Positions 51,285-62,132 are shown, counted from the stretch's first letter. The stretch is DNA of 64,000 bases from Chitinophaga chungangae (GCF_017742215.1 NZ_JAGHKP010000002.1:1150737-1214736), one strand, 5' to 3'. A program made the numbers and translations. The notes: a model not told the origin generated them from the letters alone.

Positions 51285-52979
51285 TTACCTGTTCATCGTG
51301 ACCAGGAACTCTTCGTTGTTGCGGGTGCCGCGCATGTGCTGCAGCATGAAGTTCATCGTTTCTTCCGTGTTCATGTCCGCCAGGTGATTGCGCAGGATGT
51401 AAATGCGTTGCAGCATTTCTTTTTCGAGCAGCAGGTCGTCGCGGCGGGTAGATGACGCGGTAACGTCGATGGCGGGGAAAATGCGGCGGTTGGCCAGCCT
51501 GCGGTCCAGCGCCAGTTCCATGTTGCCCGTACCTTTAAATTCCTCGAAGATCACCTCGTCCATCTTGGAACCGGTGTCTATCAGCGCGGTGGCGAGAATG
51601 GTCAGCGAACCGCCGTTCTCGATCTTGCGCGCCGCGCCGAAGAACTGTTTGGGTTTCTGCATGGCGTTGGCTTCCACGCCGCCGCTCAATACCTTGCCGG
51701 ATGCAGGCGCCACGGTGTTGTGCGCACGTGCGAGGCGGGTAATGGAATCGAGCAGGATCACTACGTCGTGACCGCATTCTACCAGGCGTTTTGCTTTCTG
51801 CAAAGCGATGGCGGATACTTTCACGTGTTTTTCCGCGGGCTCGTCGAAGGTGGAAGCGATCACTTCCGCTTTCACGGAACGTTCCATATCGGTCACCTCC
51901 TCGGGGCGTTCATCGATCAATACGACCATGAGATAGATCTCGGGGTGATTGGTGGCGATGGCGTTGGCTACTTCTTTCAGCAGCATGGTTTTACCCACTT
52001 TCGGTTGCGCAACGATGAGGCCGCGCTGACCTTTACCGATCGGCGTGAACATGTCCATGATACGGGTGGAGTAGTTGTTGGACGTAGTGGTAAGCGTGAG
52101 CTTTTCGAAAGGGAACAGCGGTGTGAGGTAATCGAAAGGCACGCGGTCGCGTACTTCTTCGGGAGATTTACCGTTGATGCTTTCCACTTTCAGCAATGCG
52201 AAATATTTCTCGCCTTCTTTCGGCGGGCGAACAGAACCGCGCACGGTGTCGCCGGTTTTGAGGCCGAACAGTTTGATCTGCGAAGGGGAAACGTAAATAT
52301 CGTCGGGAGAGCTGAGGTAGTTGTAATCGGAGCTGCGCAGGAAACCGTAGCCGTCGGGCATCATTTCCAGTACGCCTTCGCTCAATATTACACCGTCGAA
52401 CTCTATATTGAACACGGGTTCTTTTTTCGGGTATTTATGCCCGCCCTGCTGGGCTTTGGGCTGTGCTACCGGTTCCGGCACGGTCACAAAATCATCCTCT
52501 TCCTCTTCGGCTTCCGGCAATGCTATTTCTTCTTCCTCTTCCGTAAGCGCGGGCAACACGATGTCGTCGTCGTCGTCGAACGTCAGCGAAGGGATATCGA
52601 GATCGATATCGAGCTTACGCTTGGGTTGCGGTTGCGGTGTGGCCTGAACTTCTTCTTCTGGTTTGGAAACTTTTGCGGCGGCGGCGGGTTTGCGTCCTCT
52701 TTTTGCGGCGGGTTTGTCTTCAGCGGAGGTAGGTTCTTCAGGTGCGGCTGGGGCTTGGGCGGCTTCTTCTTTTTTCGAGACGGGCTTTCGTTTTCGTGCT
52801 TTCTTTTCGTCTCCGTTTCCCTGCTGATCCTCCGACGCTATGACCGCTTGTTTATCGAGTATTTTATAAATTAGTGCTTGCTTGTCCAGTTTTTTCGAGT
52901 TTGGAATGTCCAGCTTTTCTGCAATGTCAAGCAGTTCAGGAACGAGCATGTCGTTCAGTTGTAAGATGTCGTACATCAT
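51285..52979 (-). CDS. rho: Transcription termination factor Rho
   Basis: Rho is the hexameric RNA helicase that ends untranslated transcripts. The 564-residue protein has the N-terminal helical domain (1-47), a long inserted disordered region (about 48-190) and the cold-shock RNA-binding domain (from about 195, [20 protein letters not shown]). The RecA-like motor follows: P-loop [26 protein letters not shown] and [13 protein letters not shown]. The insertion is first basic (57-121) and then strongly acidic (122-168), as in other Bacteroidota Rho proteins, where it may drive condensation or RNA binding. It is a single gene. Confidence 0.95.
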   Translation of the reverse strand: MMYDILQLNDMLVPELLDIAEKLDIPNSKKLDKQALIYKILDKQAVIASEDQQGNGDEKKARKRKPVSKKEEAAQAPAAPEEPTSAEDKPAAKRGRKPAAAAKVSKPEEEVQATPQPQPKRKLDIDLDIPSLTFDDDDDIVLPALTEEEEEIALPEAEEEEDDFVTVPEPVAQPKAQQGGHKYPKKEPVFNIEFDGVILSEGVLEMMPDGYGFLRSSDYNYLSSPDDIYVSPSQIKLFGLKTGDTVRGSVRPPKEGEKYFALLKVESINGKSPEEVRDRVPFDYLTPLFPFEKLTLTTTSNNYSTRIMDMFTPIGKGQRGLIVAQPKVGKTMLLKEVANAIATNHPEIYLMVVLIDERPEEVTDMERSVKAEVIASTFDEPAEKHVKVSAIALQKAKRLVECGHDVVILLDSITRLARAHNTVAPASGKVLSGGVEANAMQKPKQFFGAARKIENGGSLTILATALIDTGSKMDEVIFEEFKGTGNMELALDRRLANRRIFPAIDVTASSTRRDDLLLEKEMLQRIYILRNHLADMNTEETMNFMLQHMRGTRNNEEFLVTMNR

Positions 52980-53316
52980 CTGCGTTTGTCAAATTTTAGA
53001 AGTGTCGAAAGGTGGGTACCACTGCATACCAATGTCACCAATTAACAAATAATTGTTTTGAGTCAATAATAAAACTTTGATCGTTAAATTGATAGGGATC
53101 GATTTGAGTTAAGGACTGCTGATGAAGATGGCAAAAAAGGAACTTATCAGACAGATTGTAAGTACAAGATTAAAACAAGTTTTGCTATTCTCCAAAAAAA
53201 TATTGACCTGCCCGGCCTAACGTATAACGGAAATTTGTCAAGCCTGTACCCCTTTCCAGCCATTTCCTCATACCTCTCCCAGCGCAAATTCCCGGCCAAA
53301 TATGCGCCGGTTTATC
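52980..53316. other. Intergenic region between rho and asnS
   Basis: A gene-free stretch of about 340 bp between divergent rho and asnS. I see nothing strong in it beyond the -7 box of asnS at the end. Confidence 0.5.
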
Positions 53317-53324
53317 TATTTTTG
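53317..53324 (+). promoter_or_regulatory. -7 box of the asnS promoter
   Basis: TATTTTTG is a full -7 match; transcription would start near 53331, only 9-21 nt before the ATGs at 53340 and 53352. It rules out the longer reading frame that begins at 53235. Confidence 0.55.
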
Positions 53325-53351
53325 CTGCTCAATAAAAAAATGTCATTTATC

Positions 53352-54788
53352 ATGAGCCAAAGAGTAAAGATCAAGCAGATTTTGCTTAGCGACAGCGTAA
53401 ACTATGAAGTAACGGTGAAAGGATGGGTCCGCACCTTCCGGAATAACCAGTTTATAGCGTTGAACGATGGCTCTACCAATAATAACCTCCAGGTAGTGGT
53501 GAACGAAGCCGATACCGATCCCGCCGTTTTTCGCCGCATTACCCGCGGGGCGGCCATTTCCGTGACCGGCCAGATCGTTCCTTCCCTTGGCGCCGGCCAG
53601 AAAGTGGAGCTCAAAACCGCCACCCTGGAGATCCTCGGCGATTGCGACGCGGAAGTGTTTCCCATCCAGCCTAAAAAACAAAGCCTGGAATTCATGCGGG
53701 AGATCGCGCATCTGCGCTTCCGGACCAACACCTTCGGCGCCGTGTTCCGCCTCCGCCACGCGCTGGCTTTCGCCGTGCACAAGTTTTTCAACGACAAAGG
53801 TTTCGTATACCTGCACACGCCCATCATCACCGCGTCCGACGCGGAAGGGGCCGGCGAAATGTTCCGCGTGAGCACGCTGGACCCGAAAAACCCGCCGCTC
53901 AACGAAAACGGCGACATCGACTATAAAGAGGACTTCTTCGGCCGCGCCACCAACCTCACCGTGTCCGGCCAGCTGGAAGGCGAGCTGGGCGCCATGGCCT
54001 TCGGCGATATCTACACCTTCGGCCCCACCTTCCGCGCCGAAAACTCCAACACCGCGCGCCACCTCGCGGAGTTCTGGATGATCGAGCCGGAAATGGCGTT
54101 CTATGAGCTGAAAGACAATATGGACCTGGCCGAAGAGTTCATCAAATACGTGATCCGTTACACGCTTGACAACAACCGTGAAGACCTCGACTTCCTCGCG
54201 CAGCGCCTTGCCGAAGAGGAAAAACAGAAACCGCAGGCGGAACGCAGCCCCATGGGCCTGATCGAAAAGCTGGAGTTCGTGCTGAACAACGAGTTCACCC
54301 GCATCACCTACACCGAAGCGATCGAGATATTGAAGAACAGCAAACCCAATAAAAACAAGAAGTTCCAGTTCCCGGTAGACGAATGGGGCACCGACCTGCA
54401 AAGCGAGCACGAGCGTTACCTGGTGGAAAAACATTTCCAGAAACCCGTGATCCTCACCGATTACCCGGCCGCCATCAAATCGTTCTACATGAAACAGAAC
54501 GACGATGGCAAAACCGTTCGCGCCATGGACATCCTGTTCCCCGGCATCGGCGAGATCGTGGGCGGCAGCCAGCGCGAAGAGAACTACGACAAACTGGTGA
54601 GAAGAATGAACGAGCTGAAAATACCCGTGGAAGAGCTTTACTGGTACCTCGATACACGCCGCTTCGGCACCGCGCCCCACGCGGGGTTCGGGCTTGGCTT
54701 CGAGCGCCTCGTGCTGTTCGTTACCGGCATGACCAACATCCGCGACGTGATCCCTTTCCCGCGCACGCCGAAGAACGCAGAATTTTAA
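53352..54788 (+). CDS. asnS: Asparagine--tRNA ligase
   Basis: AsnRS charges tRNA-Asn. The 478-residue sequence starts with an OB-fold anticodon domain ([15 protein letters not shown], near 20) and continues into the class II core. Motif 2 lies near [20 protein letters not shown] and motif 3 is [15 protein letters not shown]. Asn-type specificity residues cannot be proven by eye but the closest pattern is AsnS. The open frame reaches back to 53235, yet the -7 box at 53317 favours the ATG at 53352 (MSQRVKIKQ) or 53340. Confidence 0.94.
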   Translation: MSQRVKIKQILLSDSVNYEVTVKGWVRTFRNNQFIALNDGSTNNNLQVVVNEADTDPAVFRRITRGAAISVTGQIVPSLGAGQKVELKTATLEILGDCDAEVFPIQPKKQSLEFMREIAHLRFRTNTFGAVFRLRHALAFAVHKFFNDKGFVYLHTPIITASDAEGAGEMFRVSTLDPKNPPLNENGDIDYKEDFFGRATNLTVSGQLEGELGAMAFGDIYTFGPTFRAENSNTARHLAEFWMIEPEMAFYELKDNMDLAEEFIKYVIRYTLDNNREDLDFLAQRLAEEEKQKPQAERSPMGLIEKLEFVLNNEFTRITYTEAIEILKNSKPNKNKKFQFPVDEWGTDLQSEHERYLVEKHFQKPVILTDYPAAIKSFYMKQNDDGKTVRAMDILFPGIGEIVGGSQREENYDKLVRRMNELKIPVEELYWYLDTRRFGTAPHAGFGLGFERLVLFVTGMTNIRDVIPFPRTPKNAEF

Positions 54789-54811
54789 TTTATCACTTTT
54801 ACGGATATACA

Positions 54812-54838
54812 GGGCCGGCTTTTACGCCGGCCCTTTTT
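54812..54838 (+). terminator. Terminator of asnS
   Basis: An 8-bp perfect stem (GGGCCGGC and GCCGGCCC) with a 6-nt loop and a T-run. Confidence 0.8.
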
Positions 54839-54977
54839 TATTGCATTCGTTTATGGAAACTTTCCCGCGCCGCATCTAAAGGGTATTGAGCAAAACAATA
54901 CAGTGTGTGTTAATTTACCGGCAGCGGGTTTTCGCGCCCGCCGCCGGTAGATCATCCTTTACCTTAAACCCTTCACC

Positions 54978-55508
54978 ATGGCCGAAATAAATACTTCCCC
55001 CGAAAACGGCCGCCGGAAAGGCGGCAGGCGCAGCAAAAAATTATCCACCCGTGTAGACATGACGCCGATGGTAGACCTCGGTTTCCTGCTCATCACCTTT
55101 TTTATGCTCACCACCACCATGTCCAAACCCAAAGCGCTGCCGCTTGTAATGCCCGCCGATGGCCCGGCTACGGCAGTTGCAGACAGCAAATCGCTGACGC
55201 TGCTGGTGGATAAAGACAACCGTGTGGCCTGGTACGAAGGCCTGACGGTGCGCGACGGGCAGTTCCCCGTATTGGGCCGCAGCGACTTCTCCGTCGAAAA
55301 CGGCATTGGCAACGTGATACGCGACAAACAGCGACGCGTGGCGAAAACATATGGAGATGCGGATGAGCTGGTGGTGATGATCAAAGTGGCGGAAGGCGGC
55401 AGCTACCGCAATATGGTAGACGCGCTGGACGAGATGAAGATCAACCGGGTGGCGCGTTACGCCGTGGTGGACATTACTGCCGAAGAGGTAAAAATGTTGG
55501 CCGAATAA
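54978..55508 (+). CDS. exbD: ExbD/TolR-family biopolymer transport protein
   Basis: A 176-residue ExbD-type protein. A basic N-terminus is followed by one membrane helix with the conserved Asp: TRVDMTPMVDLGFLLITFFM (about 28-47). The periplasmic domain follows. It forms the proton-driven motor part of TonB or Tol systems. ExbB is not adjacent, so this copy must pair with an ExbB encoded elsewhere. It is a single gene with nothing else between asnS and the oxygenase gene. Confidence 0.87.
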   Translation: MAEINTSPENGRRKGGRRSKKLSTRVDMTPMVDLGFLLITFFMLTTTMSKPKALPLVMPADGPATAVADSKSLTLLVDKDNRVAWYEGLTVRDGQFPVLGRSDFSVENGIGNVIRDKQRRVAKTYGDADELVVMIKVAEGGSYRNMVDALDEMKINRVARYAVVDITAEEVKMLAE

Positions 55509-55562
55509 GCGCGCGGGCTGCGGTGAATTTGCCTTAACTTAGTATTCCAAAACAATACTGAT

Positions 55563-56519
55563 ATGGCAACCGTTAATTCCATTCCCTCCGTTGACCTGGC
55601 AGACTTCACTTCAGGAGACCCCGCCCGCAAGGCAGCGTTTGTTCAGCAACTCGGCAAGGCTTACGAAGACGTGGGTTTTGTAGCTGTGAGAAATCACGGC
55701 ATCCCCGCCGACCTGATCGCCGACCTCTACAAATACGTGCAGTCGTTTTTCGCGCAGCCTTCCGATGTAAAACACCGGTACGAGATCCCTGAACTGGCCG
55801 GCCAGCGGGGGTATACATCCTTCGGGAAGGAACACGCCAAAGGGTTCGACGCGCCCGATCTGAAAGAGTTTTTCCAGTTCGGGCAAAGCGTGGAAGACAA
55901 CGATCCCGTGAAAGCCGAATACCCGGATAATGTGCAGGTGAAAGAACTGCCCGAGTTCACGCCTACTTTTTTTAAGGCGTACCGTGCGTTTGAAAAGTCC
56001 GGCAAAGCGCTGCTGCAGGCCATTGCGATCTATCTCGGGCTGGACGAGCATTATTTCGACGACAAGATCCATAACGGTAATTCCATTCTCCGCGCCATCC
56101 ATTACCCGCCCATTACGCAGGAGCCGAAATCGGCCATCAGGGCGGAGCAGCATGAAGACATCAATCTCATTACCCTGCTGGTTGGCGCGTCTGCAGACGG
56201 TTTGCAGATACTCGACAAAAAAGGCGAATGGGTGCCCGTTACTTCACTGCCCGAACAGATCGTGGTGAACGTGGGCGATATGCTGCAAAGACTTACCAAC
56301 AACCGCCTGAAATCCACGACGCACCGCGTGGTGAACCCGCCGCGCGAAATGTGGAACACTTCGCGTTATTCCATCCCGTTTTTCCTTCACCCCAAATCGA
56401 ACATGGACCTTACCTGCCTGGAAGGCTGCGTGGACGCGCAGCGCCCCGCGGAGTTCGCGCCCATTACCGCCGGGGAATATCTCGACGAGCGGTTGAGAGA
56501 AATAGGATTAAAAAAATAA
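55563..56519 (+). CDS. Isopenicillin N synthase-family 2-oxoglutarate/Fe(II) oxygenase
   Basis: A 318-residue non-heme iron oxygenase of the IPNS/2OG family. The iron ligands are His197, Asp199 (QHEDINL) and His254 (STTHRVV), with Arg268 and Ser270 (RYS) for the cosubstrate carboxylate. The N-terminal GFVAVRNHGIP (38-48) is typical. It is probably a hydroxylase or desaturase rather than a true IPNS. The substrate is unknown. It is followed by its own terminator and then a short Gly-Gly peptide gene. Confidence 0.88.
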   Translation: MATVNSIPSVDLADFTSGDPARKAAFVQQLGKAYEDVGFVAVRNHGIPADLIADLYKYVQSFFAQPSDVKHRYEIPELAGQRGYTSFGKEHAKGFDAPDLKEFFQFGQSVEDNDPVKAEYPDNVQVKELPEFTPTFFKAYRAFEKSGKALLQAIAIYLGLDEHYFDDKIHNGNSILRAIHYPPITQEPKSAIRAEQHEDINLITLLVGASADGLQILDKKGEWVPVTSLPEQIVVNVGDMLQRLTNNRLKSTTHRVVNPPREMWNTSRYSIPFFLHPKSNMDLTCLEGCVDAQRPAEFAPITAGEYLDERLREIGLKK

Positions 56520-56524
56520 ACTGT

Positions 56525-56555
56525 AAGCCGGGGCGATGTTCCCGGCTTTTTTTAT
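56525..56555 (+). terminator. Terminator of the oxygenase gene
   Basis: AAGCCGGG pairs with CCCGGCTT around an 8-nt loop and is followed by a T-run. Confidence 0.72.
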
Positions 56556-56641
56556 GCGGAATGAACAATCGTGCGGCGGGAAAAACAGGAATGAACAAAC
56601 TGAACGATTGCCGGGAAGGCCGCCATCCTTATTTTGCGGGC

Positions 56642-56842
56642 ATGTTACCAACCATTCTGACTGAACTGTCTGTTACCGACATGAGAAACATTGCAGGCGG
56701 AAAATCCGGCCAGCATGATGAAGCAGGAGAGAACGGCCTGCCCGCGCTGCCTCCCGTCAAGTTCGGGGAAACGCCCGATCTTGCAAAGGCAATGACCGCG
56801 CCGGTGGAAGAGGAAGAAAAGGAAAAACAAAAAGGGCGTTAG
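56642..56842 (+). CDS. Short peptide with a double-glycine leader
   Basis: A 66-residue peptide. Residues 6-20 (LTELSVTDMRNIAGG) match the double-glycine leader pattern: a hydrophobic/acidic helix ending in GG. C39 peptidase-containing ABC exporters cleave after such leaders in bacteriocins and secreted signals. The 46-residue remainder starts KSGQHDEAGENG, is Pro-rich in the middle and ends in an acidic then basic tail (EEEEKEKQKGR). It has no Cys, so it is not a lanthipeptide. No exporter or modifying enzyme is nearby. Its stop abuts the convergent hydrolase gene. An in-frame ATG at 56591 is possible but less likely. Confidence 0.6.
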   Translation: MLPTILTELSVTDMRNIAGGKSGQHDEAGENGLPALPPVKFGETPDLAKAMTAPVEEEEKEKQKGR

Positions 56843-57889
56843 TCACATTCTTGTATCCACGGTTTTTTGTGTGGCCAGCAGCGTCGTCGCTTCGTTGGAC
56901 GAAATGCCCTGCCCGTTGAAAAGACGGGAGAAATAAGCCACCATGGCCGGCGTGAGCTTGAACTCGTTGTACGGGAAGTTCATAAAATAACTGTGCTGCC
57001 AGCCCGCCATGCCGCGAAAGTTTATGTAGACGGCATTTTCCGCGCGTCTTTTTTTGTTGATCTTTTCGCCAAGCTGTTTGCGGAGCGTGAGCAGGTGCGC
57101 GCCTTTCAGCTGAAGGTCGCGGCGGTTGAAATGCACGTAAACCTGTTTGGCGAAACCGATCCGTTCCACCCATTCCGCGTGCCTTTTGGAAGAAACGCAG
57201 GCCGCGTTGATCACCAGGTTGTCTATGAAGGGCGTTTCGTTAATGCCATTGATGTTATGATGGCGCACCATCTGTTCGAGGATAATATTACCCATACTGT
57301 GGTAAAAAGTAGTGAGTTTTGCCCCGCTGATCCATGCTTCCTGCCGTTGTTTGGCGTCTTTCAGTTCCTGCAGCAGCAACAGGTATTGACCGGCCGAAAG
57401 CGCGGCGTTGTTGCGCGCGAAACGGAAGTTTTTGGAAGGTTTGTACGTGGTGTTGGTACTGGCATAATCGAACATGATCACGTTCACGTTGTACTGGCTG
57501 CTCATCAGCTGCGCACGTTCCACGTTGGCGGTGAAGATCTTGCCCATGCCTTCCGCGTACACCACGATGTCTTTTTTCTGCGGAAGGTGCTCCATGGCTT
57601 CCCGCAGCGTATTTTCCTTGTATACGTTCCATTTGCCGTCTATTTTTTCGAGGAAAAAATATTTGAGGGAAGTGGTGTCGAGAAATTCATCCACGAAACG
57701 CAGGCTCTGCGGGTGGATGTATCGGTTGGAAACAAATACGAGGCAGGTATCGCTGTAGGTGACCGGCTCCAGGTCTTCGGGCTGCAGGGAAAATCTCGCC
57801 CAGGATTCATTGCTGTTGTAAAGTGGGGCCTGCGCCCGTGCCGCTGCGACATTGGCGATGAGAAGGATCGCTAAAAGATACCGTTTCAT
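56843..57889 (-). CDS. Secreted alpha/beta hydrolase, DUF900-like
   Basis: A 348-residue protein with a signal peptide (about 1-20, ending ARAQA). The hydrolase-type nucleophile elbow may be YHSMGN (near 200), and the segments DIVVYAEGMGKIF and NVIMFDYAST are typical of a DUF900-like alpha/beta fold. It lies alone between a peptide gene and a chromate transporter gene. The substrate is unknown. Confidence 0.72.
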   Translation of the reverse strand: MKRYLLAILLIANVAAARAQAPLYNSNESWARFSLQPEDLEPVTYSDTCLVFVSNRYIHPQSLRFVDEFLDTTSLKYFFLEKIDGKWNVYKENTLREAMEHLPQKKDIVVYAEGMGKIFTANVERAQLMSSQYNVNVIMFDYASTNTTYKPSKNFRFARNNAALSAGQYLLLLQELKDAKQRQEAWISGAKLTTFYHSMGNIILEQMVRHHNINGINETPFIDNLVINAACVSSKRHAEWVERIGFAKQVYVHFNRRDLQLKGAHLLTLRKQLGEKINKKRRAENAVYINFRGMAGWQHSYFMNFPYNEFKLTPAMVAYFSRLFNGQGISSNEATTLLATQKTVDTRM

Positions 57890-58087
57890 AAACTACAATT
57901 GACCTGTCTTTTCTTAAACGCCTAAACGAAGGCATTTGTTCTGCTATAAAAAACCGTTGCAACTTTTATGCCCGGCCGGGCATAAACCGCCGGTTTCCTC
58001 CTGTATGTTCCCGGTAATCAGTACCTTCGCGCAGCCGGGGATGGATTTTTTTGTGTATTTTCAGAACTGGCAGCCGAAACTTATACC

Positions 58088-59281
58088 GTGTTTTTACGTC
58101 ACATCTCATTCCTGAAGGCAGTTTTTTTGCATAGCGTCACCGCATTCGGGGGGCCGCAGGGCCACCTGGCGATGATGATGAAAACTTTCGTGCAGCAACG
58201 CCGCGACCTGACGGAAAAAGAACTGATGGAATACAACGCTTTCTGCCAGCTGCTGCCCGGCGCTTCTTCTTCACAAACACTTACCCTCATTGGTTATAAA
58301 AGAGGGGGCATTCCCCTCGCGGTAGCCACGCTGGCCATCTGGATCACGCCCGCCTGCCTGCTGATGGGCTCGCTGAGCTTTTTGCTGCAGTTTATGGACA
58401 AGCGGGCGCTGCACGTGGATATTTTCAAATACGTACAGCCCATGGCGGTCGGCTTCCTGGCGTTCGGCGGGTTGCGCGCTTACCAGGTGAGCATCCACAG
58501 CCTGGCTACCATGGCCATTATGGTTGTGGCGCTGCTGGCGGCCGTGTTCATCAAATCGCCCTGGCTTTTCCCTGCGCTCATCATCCTCGGGGGCATCGTT
58601 TCCAATTTCAGCGACAAACGTATCCCCGACCTCAACGAGCCGAAGAAAAAGATCCAGTGGAACAACCTCTGGCTGTTCGCATTGATCTTCATCCTCGCGG
58701 GTTTTTTCTCCGAGCTCGCGCGTACCAATAACTGGATCACCCGCAGGCCGTTTAACCTTTTCGAGAACTTTTACCGTTTCGGCAGCCTGGTGTTTGGCGG
58801 GGGAGACATTCTCATTGCGATGATGCTCGAGCAGTATGTGCAGCGTTCCAAATCCATGTTCATGTCCGCGGAAGAATTGCTTACCGGCGCGGGCATCATG
58901 CGGGCCATGCCGGGGCCGACCTTTTCCGTGTCTGCTTACGTGGGCGGCATGGTGATGCGCAACCTCGGGCCGGGTTACCAGTTCCTGGGCTGCCTGCTGG
59001 CGCCCATCGCGATCTTTTTACCGAGCATGCTGCTGGTATTGTTCTTTTTCCCGATCTGGAACAATCTTAAAAAACATGTGATCATTTACCGTGCGCTGGA
59101 AGGCATCAATGCAGTGGTGGTGGGCATTATGTGGGCGGCTACGTTTATCCTGTTCACCTCTATCGTCGGCACCTGGTACAACTGGGCGATCATGCTCAGC
59201 ACGCTGGCGCTGCTGTATTTCTCAAAACTTCCGTCTCCCTTTATCGTGATCGCCTGCCTGCTGGCGGGCTGGCTGCTTTAG
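58088..59281 (+). CDS. Chromate transporter (CHR family)
   Basis: A 397-residue membrane protein of the CHR family. Two similar halves are visible: [15 protein letters not shown] near residue 18 with [22 protein letters not shown], and a second half with [16 protein letters not shown] and [16 protein letters not shown]. This is the usual long-chain ChrA layout, which exports chromate by antiport with sulfate. The start is GTG. Its stop overlaps the stop of the convergent response regulator gene by 4 nt. Whether it gives chromate resistance or moves another anion is unknown. Confidence 0.87.
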   Translation: MFLRHISFLKAVFLHSVTAFGGPQGHLAMMMKTFVQQRRDLTEKELMEYNAFCQLLPGASSSQTLTLIGYKRGGIPLAVATLAIWITPACLLMGSLSFLLQFMDKRALHVDIFKYVQPMAVGFLAFGGLRAYQVSIHSLATMAIMVVALLAAVFIKSPWLFPALIILGGIVSNFSDKRIPDLNEPKKKIQWNNLWLFALIFILAGFFSELARTNNWITRRPFNLFENFYRFGSLVFGGGDILIAMMLEQYVQRSKSMFMSAEELLTGAGIMRAMPGPTFSVSAYVGGMVMRNLGPGYQFLGCLLAPIAIFLPSMLLVLFFFPIWNNLKKHVIIYRALEGINAVVVGIMWAATFILFTSIVGTWYNWAIMLSTLALLYFSKLPSPFIVIACLLAGWLL

Positions 59282-60027
59282 CTCTGTTTCCAGATCGCGG
59301 CCAGTTCCTTTTTCCTTCTTTCCGTTACTTCAAGCATGGTTTTATTCCGGAGCCAAAGGCGGTGCTCGTCCTGGTCTATTTTCTGGATATGCGGCACCTG
59401 CACCATCTGGTGATTGTTCACCTGGAAAAAACGCATGGCGGCGAACAGTTCGGTGTAATACCGGAAAGGGCGCGGGCTGTGAAGAGCCGTGCCGTCCGCG
59501 AGATAAAAAATGGTTTTTTCGGTAAGGCCTTCGAGGTAACAGATGTCTTCCACGCTCACCACCGCTTCGTCTCCTTCCGCGGCAGGCAGCACCAGCTGGC
59601 GCATTTCGCCGGCTGGTTTGCCGAAGTTGCTGAGCAGCACGTCGTACCGTTCGTGGCGGCGGGGGCGCAGAATGCGCGCCGTTACCGCGTTCACGGCCTG
59701 CAGCAGGCTTTCCTTGTCGATCGGTTTGAGGATCAGTTCCACTTCGCTGAGGCGGATGGTGTGAAGGAAACGTTTTTCGAAGGCGGTCACGAATATGGCT
59801 TCGAACGAAGCGTCGTATGCGCCGGCGAGCACGTCGAACCCGGTGCCGTCGGGCATTTCAAGGTCGAGGAACACCAGCTGGGGTTTGTGTTTACGGATCT
59901 GCTCGATGCCTTCTTTGCAATTGGCGGCAGATGCTACGGCTTCAATCTCGGGGCAATATTTGTTCAGCATCAGGGAAATGATGTCCCTGCTGTTCCGTTC
60001 GTCGTCTATAATTACTGCGCGGATCAT
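59278..60027 (-). CDS. LytTR-family response regulator
   Basis: A 249-residue response regulator with a receiver domain (1-120; phosphoacceptor Asp55 in [11 protein letters not shown]) and a C-terminal LytTR DNA-binding domain (about 145-249). It lies 29 bp after the sensor kinase gene and clearly pairs with it. LytTR regulators bind direct repeats; targets are unknown. Control of envelope or virulence-type functions is common in the class. Confidence 0.92.
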   Translation of the reverse strand: MIRAVIIDDERNSRDIISLMLNKYCPEIEAVASAANCKEGIEQIRKHKPQLVFLDLEMPDGTGFDVLAGAYDASFEAIFVTAFEKRFLHTIRLSEVELILKPIDKESLLQAVNAVTARILRPRRHERYDVLLSNFGKPAGEMRQLVLPAAEGDEAVVSVEDICYLEGLTEKTIFYLADGTALHSPRPFRYYTELFAAMRFFQVNNHQMVQVPHIQKIDQDEHRLWLRNKTMLEVTERRKKELAAIWKQS

Positions 60028-60056
60028 AACATAATTTGATTATTGGCACAATTCAG

Positions 60057-62132
60057 CTAGAGTTGGGGTATAAGTACCCGGATAACGGTACCGCTGTCGT
60101 TGGCCTGTTTTTTTGATTTATCGATGATCTCTATCTGGATTCCCGTGTTATACATTTTGTTGAGCAGTTCGGCCCGGTTCAGGCTGATCTCCATGCCCTG
60201 GCTCTGGTGATGCCCCGGCAGCGTGCGCAATGCGCGCGACCGTTCGATGCCGATGCCGTTGTCTTCGATCATACATTCCAGCATATCCCCCGCCAGCAGG
60301 TTGAAGCGGATCATCAGCAGGCCCGAAGCGTGATCTTCATTATTCATGCCATGTTTCACCGCGTTCTCGACGTAAGGCTGCAGCAGCATGGCAGGCACTT
60401 CCAGCTCGGCGGTGGCGATGGAGGGGTCTGTAACGATCTCGTAGCTCATTTTTTGCTCAAAACGCATCTTCTCAAGGCCAAGATAAGTATTTAAGTAAGT
60501 TATTTCGTCGGCCAGCGTGATAAAGTTGCGGCGCGAAAAATCGAGCGTTTTGCGGATGAGGAATGAAAAATCCGACAAATATTTTTGCGCATGCTCGTAA
60601 TCGCGCTGCATTACGAACAGCTGGATGGAGTTGAGGCAGTTGAAAATGAAGTGGGGGTTGATCTGCGCGCGGATGGCCTTCAGTTCTATCTCCGCCAGTT
60701 TTTTACTGTATTCGATCTCCAGCTGCAGCTTGCGCTGTTCTTCCAGTTCCATCTTTTTGCGCAGGATCTCGGTGGTCTGTTCTTTCACCAGTTCTTCCAG
60801 CTGCTCGTTGAGCTTGCGTTGCAATTCCTTGTTTTTGTTGAGCTGTTTGATCAGCATTTCCTGCGTCTTCGTTTTTTCCTGGTGCACGAGTTTGTTGCGG
60901 TAGCTGAGCCCTGCGGCGAAAAACAGCGCCTGCAGCAGCACGCCCAGCACCAGCACGTTGTAGGGGCCTACCAGTTCCGGCAGCGGGGTGAACGGCACCG
61001 GCTCGGTATTATTGAGGAACGCCCAGATGGTAAGCAGGTAGAGGCTGATGGAGCCGAAAAGGTAAAAACGGATCAGCGGGTGATGCCGCGTTCTCCGCGC
61101 CAGCGCGATAAACGAGATGCCGAATGGGATCAGCGTAAAAAAGTACGTCCAGGTATAGATCATTGCGGGCGCGCGGAAATTGCCCGTAGCAATGAGCGCA
61201 ATGCAGCAAACGATCAGAATGCCGGTGAGCACCGCGCCGTAACGGTATATTTTTTCCATGAGCGGGTAACGCTCGCGCAGGTTGAGGAACATGTTGCCGA
61301 ACAGCATGTACATGAAATAAAAGCAGAACAGCAAAGCGGGTATGTCCCAGTAAAATTTGAACAGCGGGCAGAAATGGAAGAACGACAGCTGGAAAGGTTT
61401 CAATTCCAGCCGTAACGTAAAAAAGAGGATCAGCCCGAGCAGGTAAGCCGCGAAGTACAGCGACGAACGGTCCGGCAGCTGGGTGTAATTGATGATGGTA
61501 ATGCTGAGCAATACCAGCAGCATGCCGACGAGCATTTGTATCACGAGCACTTCGCCTTTATACTGGTCGGTTTGCGCGTGGCGGAACTCCGCGTAATGGA
61601 TCGGGTCGTACAGTACGGGGAGAAATTCGTTTTCGCGGTAGAAACTGTTGCGCACGTGCACGTAAAAGGTGCGGGTTTCGCCGGCGCGCACATGCAGGGG
61701 AAAGGTGTAATGATTCCATCGTTCCACGTTGCCGCGGTCTACCATCAGCCCGGTATGCATCATCAGTTCGGGCTGGCCGGCGGCGTTGGCGGCATAAAAT
61801 GCCAGGTCGTCGTGCCAGCCGGTAAAAAGGTACAGCAGCGAATCCACCGGCCCGGAATTGCGGAGCCGCAGCCGGAGCCATAGATTATTGACGTGGTTGA
61901 GCGGTTTTTTACGGGAGTGGAACAGGGCGCTGTCTGGCCTGAAAACGAGACGGGGCACTTCGGCGGCGGTTACTTTCCCTTCGTGGTCTTCGAAGGCCCA
62001 GGTATGGGAACGCACGTCCGCCCCATTAACGGGACGGGAGAAATCAAGGGAAAGTGTGTCCTGTGCGGCCGCTCTGGATACGGGGTAAATGGAGCAACAA
62101 AACAACAGGCCGAGAATTAAAAGCCGGTTCAC
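60057..62132 (-). CDS. 7TMR-DISM sensor histidine kinase, LytS-like
   Basis: A 691-residue sensor kinase. It has a signal peptide, a periplasmic 7TMR-DISMED2-type ligand domain (about 25-180), seven membrane helices (about 190-405), a coiled-coil linker and a His_kinase domain with QINPHFIFNCLNSIQLF (the phospho-His). The ATP-binding domain follows (AMLLQPYVENAVKHGM, ending VIRVLIPQL). The extracellular domain is typical of carbohydrate or cell-surface sensing, but the ligand is unknown. The response regulator follows. Confidence 0.92.
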   Translation of the reverse strand: MNRLLILGLLFCCSIYPVSRAAAQDTLSLDFSRPVNGADVRSHTWAFEDHEGKVTAAEVPRLVFRPDSALFHSRKKPLNHVNNLWLRLRLRNSGPVDSLLYLFTGWHDDLAFYAANAAGQPELMMHTGLMVDRGNVERWNHYTFPLHVRAGETRTFYVHVRNSFYRENEFLPVLYDPIHYAEFRHAQTDQYKGEVLVIQMLVGMLLVLLSITIINYTQLPDRSSLYFAAYLLGLILFFTLRLELKPFQLSFFHFCPLFKFYWDIPALLFCFYFMYMLFGNMFLNLRERYPLMEKIYRYGAVLTGILIVCCIALIATGNFRAPAMIYTWTYFFTLIPFGISFIALARRTRHHPLIRFYLFGSISLYLLTIWAFLNNTEPVPFTPLPELVGPYNVLVLGVLLQALFFAAGLSYRNKLVHQEKTKTQEMLIKQLNKNKELQRKLNEQLEELVKEQTTEILRKKMELEEQRKLQLEIEYSKKLAEIELKAIRAQINPHFIFNCLNSIQLFVMQRDYEHAQKYLSDFSFLIRKTLDFSRRNFITLADEITYLNTYLGLEKMRFEQKMSYEIVTDPSIATAELEVPAMLLQPYVENAVKHGMNNEDHASGLLMIRFNLLAGDMLECMIEDNGIGIERSRALRTLPGHHQSQGMEISLNRAELLNKMYNTGIQIEIIDKSKKQANDSGTVIRVLIPQL

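Noticed and set aside
55563..56842. Reading the oxygenase and the Gly-Gly peptide as one modified-peptide cluster
   Set aside because: A terminator separates them and there is no exporter or protease next to them. The oxygenase looks like a general IPNS-family enzyme.
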